Shown: one piece after another, positions 8,938 through 17,962 of the stretch | Layout: each line of letters begins with the position of its first letter | Position numbering within the stretch: position 1 is the first letter of the stretch | Translations under genes and position numbers: made by a program | Notes under the pieces: model-generated | Seen by the model: the letters and a program-made list of their open reading frames with translations, nothing else | Told to the model about the DNA's origin: nothing | Databases searched by the model: none | Source: Chitinophaga polysaccharea | Lineage (GTDB): Bacteria; Bacteroidota; Bacteroidia; Chitinophagales; Chitinophagaceae | Assembly: GCF_007829335.1 (NCBI RefSeq) | Contig: NZ_VIWO01000003.1 | Location: forward strand, 124,001 to 188,000 | Direction of reading: 5' to 3' | Length of the DNA: 64,000 nucleotides

Positions 8938-10731
8938 ATGAAAAAGCTATTATATATTTTGCTGGCTATAGGATTATTATCTTCCTGTAGAAAATACCTG
9001 GACCAGGTGCCAGACGACCGGTTAACCATTGAGGAAACGTTTCGTACCTGGGCCACTGCCCAGCGTTTCCTCGACAACGTATACAGCAGGATTCCTGATG
9101 AATTCGGACAGCGTAATCCAGGCGATAATACCAACCGCGGACTGTGGACCGGTGGTTGCGATGAAGCTGATTACGTATGGGGCTTTGTACAGTCGAACGA
9201 TGTAAACATTGGTAACTGGGATGCCAAGTCAGGTTTTGTAGGTGATTACTGGAGAAATTTTTACAAAGGTATCCGCGCTGCCAGCGTATTTATCGACAAT
9301 GCCGACAAAATCATTGACCTTACGCCGGAGCTAAAAGAACAGGCCAAGGCGCAGGCCCGTGCGCTGAGAGCCATGTACTATTTTTACCTGATGCGTATAT
9401 ACGGTCCCGTAGTATTAATGGGGGAAAAGCCGGTAGCGGTAGATGCCACCCTGCAAATTCCCCGCAATTCCTTTGAAGAATGTGTGAACTATGTAGCAGA
9501 TGAATTGCAGAAAGCGGCGGCAATATTGCCGGTAGATTATTCTTCCGATAAGCTGGGGCATATTACGAAAGGGATCGCGCTGGCTTTCCGGGCTAATGCC
9601 ATGATGTACGGCGCCAGTCCTTTGTACAATGGTAATACCGACCTGGCGGCCCTGAAAAATAAGGATGGCAAGCAGTTGATCGGGCAGACCTACAATCCCC
9701 AGAAATGGAAGGATGCTGCCGCGGCCTATAAAGCTTTTATAGATGAGTTTGTACCAGGTACCTATCACCTGTTTACAAAGAATGATGCCAATGGTAATTT
9801 TGATCCGTATCTTTCCTGTCGCGATGTATTCCTGACCGACTGGAACCCGGAAGTGATCCTGGCTCGTCCCGACAACTCTCTCGGCTCCCGCCAGTACGAG
9901 ATGACACCTTATCACAGCGGGCAGGATTCGAGGGATGTAAGAGGCAGTGGCGGTTTGGGCGCTACGCAGAATATGGTAGACGCATTTTTTACGAAGAATG
10001 GCCGAAGTATCGATGATCCGTTGTCGGGCTATGTGAAAACCGGTTACTCCGATTTCCGGGCGCCTAACGACAAGGTAACGCAAAGTATCTATAACCAGTG
10101 GGTAAACCGCGAGCCGAGGTTTTACGTAAACATCACTTATGATGGCAGCATCTGGCTGAATAAAAGTTATCCGAATATTGTAACCCGCCTGTATAACACG
10201 GGTAACTCCGGAAAGAAAACGGGAGGTAATGATTACACGCCTACTGGCTACATCGTGCGTAAAGCCATGGGATTAGATAAATGGGATATTGGTGGCCGTA
10301 CACTGATGCTGATCCGCCTGGCGGAAATTTTCCTGAGCTATGCAGAGTGTGTAAATGAAGCCGATCCCGGTAACCCGGATGCGTTGAAATACATTAACCT
10401 GATCAGGGAACGAGCGGGTATTCCACAGTATGGCTCGGCTTCATTGCCGGCGCCCATCGGGCAGGCGGCAATGAGAGATGCTATCCGCAAAGAACGTCGT
10501 GTAGAGCTGGCCTTTGAGAACAACCGTTTCTTTGATGTGCGGCGCTGGAAGATCGCAGAGCAAACAGAAAATGGTCCTATTTATGGGTTAAATATCAGTG
10601 CCGACTTGCCAGACTTCCTGAAAGTGGTACCTTTCGAGACCCGCGTGTTTAATAAACGTCATTACTTTTTCCCCATCCCATCCGATGATGTAGACAATGA
10701 CCGTGAACTGATACAGAACCCGGGATGGTAA
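8938..10731 (+). CDS. SusD/RagB family glycan-binding lipoprotein
   Basis: A 597-residue lipoprotein with lipobox LSSC (Cys17), then RKYLDQVPDDRLT, the typical SusD beginning. The C-terminal signatures are clear: LIRLAEIFLSYAECVNEA, a YINLIRERAG segment, and RKERRVELAFENNRFFDVRRWK. The protein forms the lid of the SusC importer encoded 18 bp upstream. The following GH76 gene makes alpha-1,6-linked mannan or a mannan-containing glycan the likely ligand, which is an inference from context. Confidence 0.96.
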   Translation: MKKLLYILLAIGLLSSCRKYLDQVPDDRLTIEETFRTWATAQRFLDNVYSRIPDEFGQRNPGDNTNRGLWTGGCDEADYVWGFVQSNDVNIGNWDAKSGFVGDYWRNFYKGIRAASVFIDNADKIIDLTPELKEQAKAQARALRAMYYFYLMRIYGPVVLMGEKPVAVDATLQIPRNSFEECVNYVADELQKAAAILPVDYSSDKLGHITKGIALAFRANAMMYGASPLYNGNTDLAALKNKDGKQLIGQTYNPQKWKDAAAAYKAFIDEFVPGTYHLFTKNDANGNFDPYLSCRDVFLTDWNPEVILARPDNSLGSRQYEMTPYHSGQDSRDVRGSGGLGATQNMVDAFFTKNGRSIDDPLSGYVKTGYSDFRAPNDKVTQSIYNQWVNREPRFYVNITYDGSIWLNKSYPNIVTRLYNTGNSGKKTGGNDYTPTGYIVRKAMGLDKWDIGGRTLMLIRLAEIFLSYAECVNEADPGNPDALKYINLIRERAGIPQYGSASLPAPIGQAAMRDAIRKERRVELAFENNRFFDVRRWKIAEQTENGPIYGLNISADLPDFLKVVPFETRVFNKRHYFFPIPSDDVDNDRELIQNPGW

Positions 10732-10763
10732 CAATGCTTAACACAATCAGTAAATAAACAGCT

Positions 10764-11876
10764 ATGAAACGAACCTTTATATTGCTTGCGGCTTTGCTGT
10801 TGCATAGTAATTGTTCCCGTAGCGGCGCTAAAAATGATGTACCGGGGCCCACCCCGGTACAAGGCGTTTCTTTTACGCTGAAAGACGCCACTACGGCCTA
10901 TAATACGTTTAACCAATATTTCTACAGCAGCAGCGATAAGCTGTATTATGCTACTACCGCGCAAAAGACGATCGGCGCCATCTGGACCCAGGCCATTTAC
11001 TGGGACATGGCCATGAACGTATATAAGCGCAGCGGCGCAGCGGCAGATCTCCAGCGGGTAAATGATATTTTCCAGGGAGGCTTTAACCGCTACGACCAGT
11101 ATAACTGGAACAATACCAAAGAGTGGTTTATCTACGATGATATGATGTGGTGGATCATTTCCTTAGCCCGGGCGCATCAGCTCACAGGAAACAAGAACTA
11201 CCTCGACTTGTCTTTGTCGGGATTCAAACGGGTATGGGATGGTTCCTATGACCCTGCAGGCGGCGGTATGTTCTGGGATTTTAGTCATAATGGAAAAAAT
11301 GCCTGTATTAACTTCCCCACCGTGATAGGCGCTATGACCTTATACAATATTACGCACGATGCCACTTACCTGCAAAAGGCTAAAGACGTGTATAGCTGGG
11401 GCGTTAATAACCTGTATGATGCCAGTACCGGCAGGGTGGCCGACTACTATGTAAATGGTCGCAAGGACTGGACAGACTATACCTATAACCAGGGAACTTT
11501 TATCGGCGCCGCGGTAATGTTGTATAAGGCCACCGGCGCTCCGGCTTATCTTGACCAGGCGAAGCTGGCGGCTACCTATACGCAGAAAACCATGAGCGAT
11601 GTAAATGGTATACTGCCGGCGGAGGGCGACTGGAATGAACAAGGTGTGCTGAAAGCAATTTTCGGTCAGTATATCATGATGTTAATCAATGACGGCAAAC
11701 AAGCCCAGTTTTTGCCCTGGGTACAGCAGAATATCAATGCTGCCTGGGGGAACCGCGATGCTGCGCGGGGGCTTACCTACCGTAATTATAAGGTGCCGTG
11801 TGTAACCGGTGAACTGCAATCGTATGAGGCCAGCAGTGCGGTGTATATGATGCAGGTTTGCCCGCCGGCTAAGTAA
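10764..11876 (+). CDS. GH76 family lipoprotein, putative endo-alpha-1,6-mannanase
   Basis: A 370-residue protein with lipobox HSNC (Cys17), so probably membrane-anchored. It shows the (alpha/alpha)6 glycanase pattern of GH76, including the consecutive aspartates in IYDDMMWW (Asp125-Asp126) that serve as the catalytic pair in this family, plus QAIYWDMAMNVY and AHQLTGNKNYLDLS. GH76 enzymes hydrolyse alpha-1,6-mannan backbones such as those of fungal cell walls. It lies 32 bp after SusD and closes the ECF/FecR/SusCD locus. Only one enzyme is present, so debranching must come from elsewhere. Confidence 0.9.
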   Translation: MKRTFILLAALLLHSNCSRSGAKNDVPGPTPVQGVSFTLKDATTAYNTFNQYFYSSSDKLYYATTAQKTIGAIWTQAIYWDMAMNVYKRSGAAADLQRVNDIFQGGFNRYDQYNWNNTKEWFIYDDMMWWIISLARAHQLTGNKNYLDLSLSGFKRVWDGSYDPAGGGMFWDFSHNGKNACINFPTVIGAMTLYNITHDATYLQKAKDVYSWGVNNLYDASTGRVADYYVNGRKDWTDYTYNQGTFIGAAVMLYKATGAPAYLDQAKLAATYTQKTMSDVNGILPAEGDWNEQGVLKAIFGQYIMMLINDGKQAQFLPWVQQNINAAWGNRDAARGLTYRNYKVPCVTGELQSYEASSAVYMMQVCPPAK

Positions 11877-11907
11877 ACAGGAACATCGTTTTCATTAGGT
11901 AAAGTGC

Positions 11908-11915
11908 TACTTTTG
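11908..11915 (+). promoter_or_regulatory. Bacteroidota -7 box TACTTTTG
   Basis: An exact TAnnTTTG match lies 21 bp before the ATG of the next gene; no clear -33 TTG is seen. It indicates that the gene at 11937 is transcribed separately from the mannan locus. Confidence 0.55.
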
Positions 11916-11936
11916 CACTTCAATATTTTGTACCAT

Positions 11937-12836
11937 ATGAAGACGATGTTCTTTTTTTGTTTTGTTTGTATCCTCTCTTTCCTAACTTGTACTGTATTTG
12001 CCCAGGAAGAAACAGATGGTCGTACCTGGGGTTTATTTGCCGACCAATCCCGCTACGTGTATGGTGATACGGCATTTATACGTGTCAGCGCCGATACCAA
12101 ACAAGCTCCCATAGATACTTTGTATACCGGGGATGAAATTGCGATTACCGCTATCACCGATAAGGTATTAAATCTCAAAGGGATGAAATTGCCCTGGATA
12201 AAAATTAAGTATAAAAAAGAAGGGCAGGACAAAGAAGGTTTTCTCTGGCAGGGCGTAATATCACTGGCGCCGATGCGCCGGGGAGAGCTTAAACTGGTGG
12301 CCGGAATGGAGCGCCGCATGGATACCACCCTGGTATACGATGATGGCAGTAAAAATCCGGGAAAACAGTTTTTAGTAAAAATCAAAGCCGTGCAGGGAGG
12401 AAAAGTAATTGCCAGCAATTCCTTCCGTATGATGGACGACGAAGCGGCCAACTTTGCCGAGCCCAAAGTAATGAGCGGACTGGGCTTGTCCAATGTACAA
12501 TACATCATGGTGCTGAGCTTTGGAGGCGAAGCTTGTGGTATCCCTACCAACTACCATTATTTTGCCTGGTTGAACGACAACCGGCTGGTAGCTTTACCGG
12601 AAAGAATGTGCGTAGGCGATGCCGGCGCTTTTTATCATGATGAATCTTTTATCTTCCCGGTAGAAAAAGGCGGGGAACCAGACACCATTATCTGGCATGT
12701 GGAAGAAGAAGAAGCAACAGATAAAGATGATAAGGATGGTAATCCTATTATGAAAACTAATATTAAAGAATCCAGCAAATATGCCTGGGATGGAGTGAAT
12801 GGTGCTTTTAAAAAGATGGGTAAATGGCGGTCTTAA
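11937..12836 (+). CDS. secreted protein with SH3-like N-terminal domain, unknown function
   Basis: The ATG at 11937 gives 299 residues with a clean signal peptide ending near CTVFA-QE; an in-frame upstream start would put the N-terminus inside the promoter box. Residues about 35-105 resemble a bacterial SH3-like domain (YVYGDTAFIRVSADT, then WIKIKYKK and GFLWQGVISLAP). The rest contains GGEACGIPTNYHYFAWL and an acidic tail region EEEEATDKDDKDG. I do not recognise a specific family. It is likely periplasmic or surface-exposed, and monocistronic. Confidence 0.75.
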   Translation: MKTMFFFCFVCILSFLTCTVFAQEETDGRTWGLFADQSRYVYGDTAFIRVSADTKQAPIDTLYTGDEIAITAITDKVLNLKGMKLPWIKIKYKKEGQDKEGFLWQGVISLAPMRRGELKLVAGMERRMDTTLVYDDGSKNPGKQFLVKIKAVQGGKVIASNSFRMMDDEAANFAEPKVMSGLGLSNVQYIMVLSFGGEACGIPTNYHYFAWLNDNRLVALPERMCVGDAGAFYHDESFIFPVEKGGEPDTIIWHVEEEEATDKDDKDGNPIMKTNIKESSKYAWDGVNGAFKKMGKWRS

Positions 12837-12917
12837 AGTAGCAAAATAAACTTGGTAACCTCATCATTTGTAATGGCCGTTCATCTATAATTTTTACATC
12901 TTGCTGTTTTATTGAAA

Positions 12918-12925
12918 TAGCTTTG
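12918..12925 (+). promoter_or_regulatory. Bacteroidota -7 box TAGCTTTG
   Basis: An exact TAnnTTTG match 31 bp upstream of the PBP2 start, with a TTG at 12901-12903 that is closer than the usual 19-21 bp spacing. It is a plausible promoter for the PBP2 gene. Confidence 0.5.
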
Positions 12926-12956
12926 TAAGTGTAAAAACCGCCCGTCATTACTTCCC

Positions 12957-14909
12957 ATGTCCGTTTACCATCAACCCAGAAAACGCGTAATCATACTCAT
13001 TATTACGGCTTTAGTACTGATCATTACTGCAAGGTTATTGTTCCTGCAGGTAATTGAAAAAAAATATGTCCGCCTGGCAGATGCTAATGCGGTGGTCAGG
13101 AAAATAGTATACCCCAGCCGGGGAATTATTTTTGACCGGCAGAACCGGAGTATTTTAAGCAATGATATTCTTTATGACCTGGTGGTAACGCCGGCTGCTG
13201 TTAAGAAAATTGATACTGCTTACCTCTGTAATATACTGCAAATAGACAAGGCGGAATTCCGGTCACGTATTGCCGATGCCGTTAAGAAAAACGGGAGGGT
13301 ACGGCCTTCTGTGTTTGCAGGCTTATTGTCGGCCACTACGTATAGCCGTTTGCAGGAGAGCATGTATTTGTTTCAATCGGGTTTTGAGCTGGTGCCCCGG
13401 CCCATCCGGTCGTACCCTTATAAGGCTGCTGCCAATATATTAGGGTATATCGGGGAGATATCGCCGGCGATGCTGAAAATGAGCGCGTACGAGGATTACC
13501 AGTCGGGCGACTACATCGGACTAACTGGATTGGAAAAGACCTACGAAGCCGTGTTAATGGGGCAGCGGGGTACACAGTACATTCTTAAAGACAACCTGAA
13601 TCGTCCGCAGGGAGCACTGGAAAATGGCGAATTTGATACTGCGGCTATAGCAGGAAAGAATCTTCGCTTATCGCTGGACATAGAATTGCAGGTATTGGGC
13701 GAACGCCTGATGCGTAATAAGGTGGGGAGTATTGTGGCTATTGATCCGCAAACAGGTGGTATACTGGCTATGGTGAGCGGACCGGTATTTGATCCCAACC
13801 TGTTAACCGGGAGTTCCCGTACCCGCAATGTGGGCAAGTTGTTTAGCGATCCTACGGAACCTTTTCTCAACCGGGGTATACAGGCTACCTATCAGCCAGG
13901 ATCGGCCATGAAGCCATTAACGGCGTTGGTAGCCCTGGATGAAGGATTGATTACACCCGGGTTTGGTTATCCTTGTCATGGCGCCTATACCAGCTGCGGG
14001 CATGTGGTGAAATGTTTACACAGCGAAGCAGGGCATGCCGCTAACCTGCGGGTGGCGATGGCACATTCCTGCAATGCTTATTTTATTCATTTGTACCGTA
14101 TGGAGGTAGATGCCGACAAATGGGGAGGTGTAAAGAAAGGCCATACCAGGTGGCGGGAATATATGACCCGCTTTGGGTTGGGACATAAGCTGGGCGTTGA
14201 TATCCCCGGAGAAAACGGTGGTATTGTGGCAGATACCACGGTACTGAACCGGCTTTACCGGGGACAGTGGAATTCCTGTTCTGAATTATATGTAGGAATG
14301 GGACAGGGCCAGGTGGCGGTAACGCCCCTGCAGATGGCCAATGTGATGTGCATGATTGCCAACCGTGGATATTATTACCTGCCTCACCTGGTGCAGTCGA
14401 TTGATAATGATCATTCCGACCTGCTTATGAAATATAAAGAGAAGCATGCTATTGGCAATGTGTCTGATACGGCCTATCGTTCTGTTATTTATGGGATGGA
14501 AGATGTAATAGAACATGGTACCGGCCGGGGAGCTCAAATCGCCGGGATTGCCGTTTGCGGCAAAACCGGCACGGCGCAGAACCGGGGCCGGATAAATGGG
14601 AAGGTGGTAGACCTGGAAGACCACTCTGTATTTGTAGCTTTTGCGCCACGGGATAATCCCCGTATAGCCATTGCCGTAATTGTGGAAAATGCCGGTACCG
14701 GCGCCCGGTTTGCAGTGCCTATTGCCAATCTGATGATGGAAAAATACCTGAAGGATACGCTGCCGGCTTCCAAAATAGCTATTATGCAACGGATGTTGGA
14801 AAGTAGCACCATTCCGGCGGAAAAGCAGGGGAATTCGAAGATTGATTCGCTGAATACTACTACAGGCGCGTTAACGGCGGCGGATATATTAAAGCAGTAT
14901 TTTCACTAG
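12957..14909 (+). CDS. mrdA: penicillin-binding protein 2 (class B transpeptidase)
   Basis: A 650-residue inner-membrane peptidoglycan transpeptidase with an N-terminal transmembrane helix (about 10-30), a PBP dimer/pedestal domain starting YPSRGIIFDRQNR, and all three catalytic motifs: SxxK as Ser316-Ala-Met-Lys319 (QPGSAMK), SxN as Ser371-Cys-Asn373 and KTG at Lys536. PBP2 cross-links peptidoglycan in the elongation complex. It is not next to mreBCD or rodA here, so it may be an extra paralog; the symbol follows the family. No sign of truncation. Confidence 0.93.
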   Translation: MSVYHQPRKRVIILIITALVLIITARLLFLQVIEKKYVRLADANAVVRKIVYPSRGIIFDRQNRSILSNDILYDLVVTPAAVKKIDTAYLCNILQIDKAEFRSRIADAVKKNGRVRPSVFAGLLSATTYSRLQESMYLFQSGFELVPRPIRSYPYKAAANILGYIGEISPAMLKMSAYEDYQSGDYIGLTGLEKTYEAVLMGQRGTQYILKDNLNRPQGALENGEFDTAAIAGKNLRLSLDIELQVLGERLMRNKVGSIVAIDPQTGGILAMVSGPVFDPNLLTGSSRTRNVGKLFSDPTEPFLNRGIQATYQPGSAMKPLTALVALDEGLITPGFGYPCHGAYTSCGHVVKCLHSEAGHAANLRVAMAHSCNAYFIHLYRMEVDADKWGGVKKGHTRWREYMTRFGLGHKLGVDIPGENGGIVADTTVLNRLYRGQWNSCSELYVGMGQGQVAVTPLQMANVMCMIANRGYYYLPHLVQSIDNDHSDLLMKYKEKHAIGNVSDTAYRSVIYGMEDVIEHGTGRGAQIAGIAVCGKTGTAQNRGRINGKVVDLEDHSVFVAFAPRDNPRIAIAVIVENAGTGARFAVPIANLMMEKYLKDTLPASKIAIMQRMLESSTIPAEKQGNSKIDSLNTTTGALTAADILKQYFH

Positions 14910-15032
14910 ATCCCTTATTCGTATCTTGGGTAAGAAAATCTCCTTTCGATGTTTATCTGGAAGGGCATAACGGCATTACAGGTAATCCTGTTTACCAGGC
15001 GGCGATCAGTAAACTATTACGATAATGACGTA

Positions 15033-15779
15033 CTATACCGTGATTACTTTTACCCCTTTCTTTTTGCAATACGAGAGCTGGCCGAGAGCAGCATCAGTGA
15101 TGATGGTTTGTACCGTTTCCAGCGGTGCAAAATGCAGGTAAGAAGGTTTGTTGATTTTGGCCGCGTCGCAGAGCAGGTAAGTAATATGGCTATGATGGGC
15201 CAATGCCAGTGCCATGTCTGCTTCCTTTTCACTATGCGCAAACAACCCCTTGGCCGATAAGCCATCTGCACCAATAAACGCTTTATGGGCCTGGTAACGG
15301 GCAATATGTTCGATGGCCATGCTGCCATGGATGGCTTGTCGCGCGGCATCATATTCGCCGCCGATGATATTGAGAGATACAGCGGTATTTTGCAAAGCCT
15401 GGATGACGGGCATGGAATTCGTGATCACTTTGATTTTCCGGTTTTTAATAAACTGGCATAGTCGGAAAACCGTGCTGCCACAGTCCATGAAGATGATGTC
15501 GCCGTCGTTGATGAGGGCAGCTGCCTGGCGACAGATATTGTCTTTAGCGGATTGATTCGCTGTGGCTTTCTGTGTAAACTCAAACGGAAGCGGGGGCTGA
15601 TCTACCGGGATGGCGCCGCCGTGGGTGCGGTATAGCTGCCCTTCGTCGGATAGCCGGTTCAGGTCACGACGGATGGTAATTTCTGATGTGTCCAGGGCCA
15701 TTGCGAGTTCCCGGGTATCCACTTCTCCCCGGGATGCCAGTTGTGCCAGTATTTTATTTTTTCGTTGTTGGAAATTCAT
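15033..15779 (-). CDS. DeoR-family transcriptional repressor
   Basis: A 248-residue regulator with an N-terminal winged helix-turn-helix (RKNKILAQLASRGEVDTREL, then TSEITIRRDLNRLSDEG, residues about 5-58) and a C-terminal sugar-phosphate sensor fold (GDIIFMDCGST, VITNSMPVIQAL, GADGLSAKGLF). Family members usually repress sugar-metabolism genes and are released by phosphorylated sugars. It is divergent from nudK, with 57 bp between start codons holding four ATCA-starting units at exact 10-bp spacing, probably its operator. Confidence 0.93.
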   Translation of the reverse strand: MNFQQRKNKILAQLASRGEVDTRELAMALDTSEITIRRDLNRLSDEGQLYRTHGGAIPVDQPPLPFEFTQKATANQSAKDNICRQAAALINDGDIIFMDCGSTVFRLCQFIKNRKIKVITNSMPVIQALQNTAVSLNIIGGEYDAARQAIHGSMAIEHIARYQAHKAFIGADGLSAKGLFAHSEKEADMALALAHHSHITYLLCDAAKINKPSYLHFAPLETVQTIITDAALGQLSYCKKKGVKVITV

Positions 15780-15796
15780 ATGAAATGACTAACTTG

Positions 15797-15830
15797 ATCA
15801 AATATAATCAAAAACGATCAAAAACGATCA
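15797..15830. promoter_or_regulatory. 10-bp periodic ATCA repeats, likely DeoR operator
   Basis: ATCA occurs at 15797, 15807, 15817 and 15827; the second and third units are both ATCAAAAACG. Spacing of one helical turn, AT-rich content and location between divergent starts fit an oligomeric DeoR-type binding site that could control both the regulator gene and nudK. Confidence 0.6.
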
Positions 15831-15836
15831 ATTTAT

Positions 15837-16415
15837 ATGAAAGCAATCAACATTCTCGAAACAGCCATATTATCTGACAACTGGTATACATTGAAGAAGA
15901 TCACCTACGAAATAAAAGGAAGTGATGGCGTAATGGTAAAACAGGAGCGGGAAGCGTATGACCGCGGGAACGGGGCTACCATTCTCCTGTACAACCAGGA
16001 GCAGCAAACGGTGGTGCTCACCCGGCAGTTCCGCATGCCTACCTATATCAATGGCAATGCATCGGGCATGCTGATAGAATGTTGTGCGGGGCTACTCGAT
16101 GCGGATAACCCGGAAGACTGCATTCGTCGCGAAACCATGGAGGAAACTGGTTATGCCGTTACCGACGTGCGTAAGGTGTTTGAGGCGTATATGTCGCCCG
16201 GCTCTGTTACAGAGATTTTGCACTTTTTTGTGGCGGCCTATTCCGCTGCGCAGAAAGTGCAGGAAGGAGGAGGATTGGCAGAAGAACAGGAGAATATACA
16301 GGTGCTGGAGCTGCCGTTTATGCAGGCCATGGAAATGATCCGCAGTGGTGATATTAAGGATGCCAAAACCATTATGTTACTGCAATATGCGGCGCTTCAC
16401 CGTATTTTGGGCTAG
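15837..16415 (+). CDS. nudK: GDP-mannose pyrophosphatase (Nudix hydrolase, NudK type)
   Basis: A 192-residue Nudix protein resembling E. coli NudK along its whole length, including [28 protein letters not shown], the Nudix core [23 protein letters not shown] and [13 protein letters not shown]. NudK hydrolyses GDP-mannose to GMP and mannose-1-phosphate; related enzymes act on ADP-ribose. The divergent DeoR regulator implies sugar-linked control. The ATG at 15837 lies just after the repeated operator. The mannan-use locus 4 kb upstream makes a mannose link attractive but unproven. Confidence 0.9.
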   Translation: MKAINILETAILSDNWYTLKKITYEIKGSDGVMVKQEREAYDRGNGATILLYNQEQQTVVLTRQFRMPTYINGNASGMLIECCAGLLDADNPEDCIRRETMEETGYAVTDVRKVFEAYMSPGSVTEILHFFVAAYSAAQKVQEGGGLAEEQENIQVLELPFMQAMEMIRSGDIKDAKTIMLLQYAALHRILG

Positions 16416-16449
16416 AGGGATGAAAGGGGCGTTGGTAGAGAAAACATTT

Positions 16450-16457
16450 TATCTTTG
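16450..16457 (+). promoter_or_regulatory. Bacteroidota -7 box TATCTTTG
   Basis: An exact TAnnTTTG match 20 bp upstream of the AraC-type gene, with TTGG at 16432-16435 slightly closer than the usual -33 spacing. Confidence 0.5.
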
Positions 16458-16477
16458 CAGGTATTATCCGGCAGCAT

Positions 16478-17248
16478 ATGAAAATGGCCCATTATTCACC
16501 ATCGCCTCTACTGGCTCCCTTTATCAAAACTTTCCTGGTAATAGAAAGTGACGAAGGGATAGAGAACAATACCTTGCCGGATACCTCGGTGGTAATGAGC
16601 TTCCGTATTCAGGGCACGGTGAGCCTGCGACAGGAAGCATTGTTGACGCCATTATCAGAAACGGGTATATCGGGATTGCGGAAATCCGCCAGGCTATTGC
16701 GCTATGCACCGGGCACCACCATGTTGCTGGTTATATTCCAGGAAGGGGGAGCCGCCGCATTTTTCAAAGCGCCTTTACACGAATTATTTGATACGCATTT
16801 GCCATTGGATGACCTGGTGCAGCTACGGAAATTGGAAATGGTAGAAGAACAGTTGCGCGAAGCTGCGCAGCCTTCGCAGTGGGTAGCTATCGTAGAGCAG
16901 TTTCTCCAACAGGAGCTGATCAGGCAGCCCGACGTATTGATTCACCAGGCAGTGGCACAAATAAAAGCAGCGGACGGGCATATAAAAATGAAGTCCCTGG
17001 CCGCTTCGCTGTTTATCAGCCAGGATGCATTTGAAAAGCGTTTCCGGCGTAGTGTAGGTACTTCGCCCAAGCAGTTTGCTGCTATCGTGAGATTAAGACA
17101 CTTGCTGGCACATTACAGGCCACATACTTCATTGACGGCAGCTGCCTATAGCGCCGGGTATTTCGACCAGGCACATTTCATTAAAGACTTTAAAGGGTTT
17201 ACCGGACAATCGCCCCAGGCTTTTTTCCAGTCGGCCGACTGGTGGTAG
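16478..17248 (+). CDS. AraC-family transcriptional regulator
   Basis: A 256-residue regulator whose N-terminal part begins SPSPLLAPFIKTFLVIE, typical of AraC proteins with a DUF6597-like sensor domain. The C-terminal DNA-binding domain (about 165-252) has both helix-turn-helix motifs: MKSLAASLFISQDAFEKRF and LTAAAYSAGYFDQAHFIKDF, followed by GFTGQSPQAFF. The ligand is unknown. It has its own -7 box and sits between nudK and the TetR unit. Confidence 0.92.
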   Translation: MKMAHYSPSPLLAPFIKTFLVIESDEGIENNTLPDTSVVMSFRIQGTVSLRQEALLTPLSETGISGLRKSARLLRYAPGTTMLLVIFQEGGAAAFFKAPLHELFDTHLPLDDLVQLRKLEMVEEQLREAAQPSQWVAIVEQFLQQELIRQPDVLIHQAVAQIKAADGHIKMKSLAASLFISQDAFEKRFRRSVGTSPKQFAAIVRLRHLLAHYRPHTSLTAAAYSAGYFDQAHFIKDFKGFTGQSPQAFFQSADWW

Positions 17249-17316
17249 CAGCGCAAAGCAGGTTTTTCTGCGGAGGGCGTATGTTTTTAAAAAAATAATC
17301 AAGGAAAATTTTTAAA

Positions 17317-17330
17317 TGAGCAAATGCTCA
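17317..17330. promoter_or_regulatory. TetR operator 1, TGAGCAAATGCTCA
   Basis: Six-base inverted repeats (TGAGCA/TGCTCA) around a 2-bp centre lie 2 bp upstream of the -7 box of the TetR gene, where bound repressor would block polymerase. A related site occurs before the downstream transporter unit at 17963. Confidence 0.65.
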
Positions 17331-17332
17331 CT

Positions 17333-17340
17333 TATATTTG
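17333..17340 (+). promoter_or_regulatory. Bacteroidota -7 box TATATTTG of the TetR gene
   Basis: An exact TAnnTTTG match ends 6 bp before the ATG at 17347, so the transcript may have almost no 5' leader. Confidence 0.5.
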
Positions 17341-17346
17341 CAGGCA

Positions 17347-17937
17347 ATGAGATACCGTGACGAAAATAAAATGCAGGCTATTCGGGATTGTGCCATTGAG
17401 ATGGTAGCAAAGAATGGTTTGGAAAATTTTGGGATCAACCGCCTGGCGAAGGCAGCAGGTGTATCTCCGGCTACTATTTACATTTATTACAAAGACAAGG
17501 AGGATTTACTCACCTCCATTAGTATTGAAGAAGGGGTGAAAATGACCCGTGCTACCCTGAAAGGATTTGATCCGAATGCGTCGTTCCGCGAAGGGTTATG
17601 GGTGCAATGGAAGAACCGGGCAGCGTTTTCGCTGGATAACCTCCAGGCGGCCGAGTTTTTCGAGCAGCTGCGTAACTCCACCTATAAAGATAAAATGAGG
17701 GAGGCGATCAGCATGGAGTTCCGCAAAAGTATGGGCAGCTTCGTGGAAAATGCTGTGAAGCGGGGAGAGATTAACGAAATGCCGCTGGAAGTGTATTGGT
17801 CGGTAGCATTTGCCCCGTTGTATGCCCTGATCAGGTTTCACAATGAAGGACAAAGCCTGGATGGTCGTAAGTTTAAATTTTCTGAAAGTATCATGAAACA
17901 AACATTTGATTGCGTGGTAAAGGGACTATCGAAATAG
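17347..17937 (+). CDS. TetR-family transcriptional repressor
   Basis: Using the ATG at 17347 gives 196 residues; a TTG three codons earlier overlaps the -7 box and is rejected. The N-terminal helix-turn-helix is clear (AIRDCAIEMVAKNGLENFGINRLAKAAGVSPATIYIYYKDKEDLL, quoted as adjoining motifs at residues about 9-53: AIRDCAIEMVAKNGL, NRLAKAAGVSPATIYIYY). The C-terminal ligand domain is all-helical. It likely represses itself and the small protein/MFS genes downstream through paired TGAGCRnnTGCTYA sites, a typical efflux-control arrangement. Confidence 0.92.
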   Translation: MRYRDENKMQAIRDCAIEMVAKNGLENFGINRLAKAAGVSPATIYIYYKDKEDLLTSISIEEGVKMTRATLKGFDPNASFREGLWVQWKNRAAFSLDNLQAAEFFEQLRNSTYKDKMREAISMEFRKSMGSFVENAVKRGEINEMPLEVYWSVAFAPLYALIRFHNEGQSLDGRKFKFSESIMKQTFDCVVKGLSK

Positions 17938-17962
17938 CTATTTTTTTTCTCAAAAAAATAAA

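Noticed and set aside
12700..12750. acidic low-complexity stretch in the SH3-like protein
   Set aside because: GAA/GAT-rich codons simply encode an acidic tail; no tandem repeat of interest.
14949..15260. 103-codon plus-strand frame upstream of nudK
   Set aside because: Most of it lies antisense inside the DeoR gene, and the product has no recognisable features.
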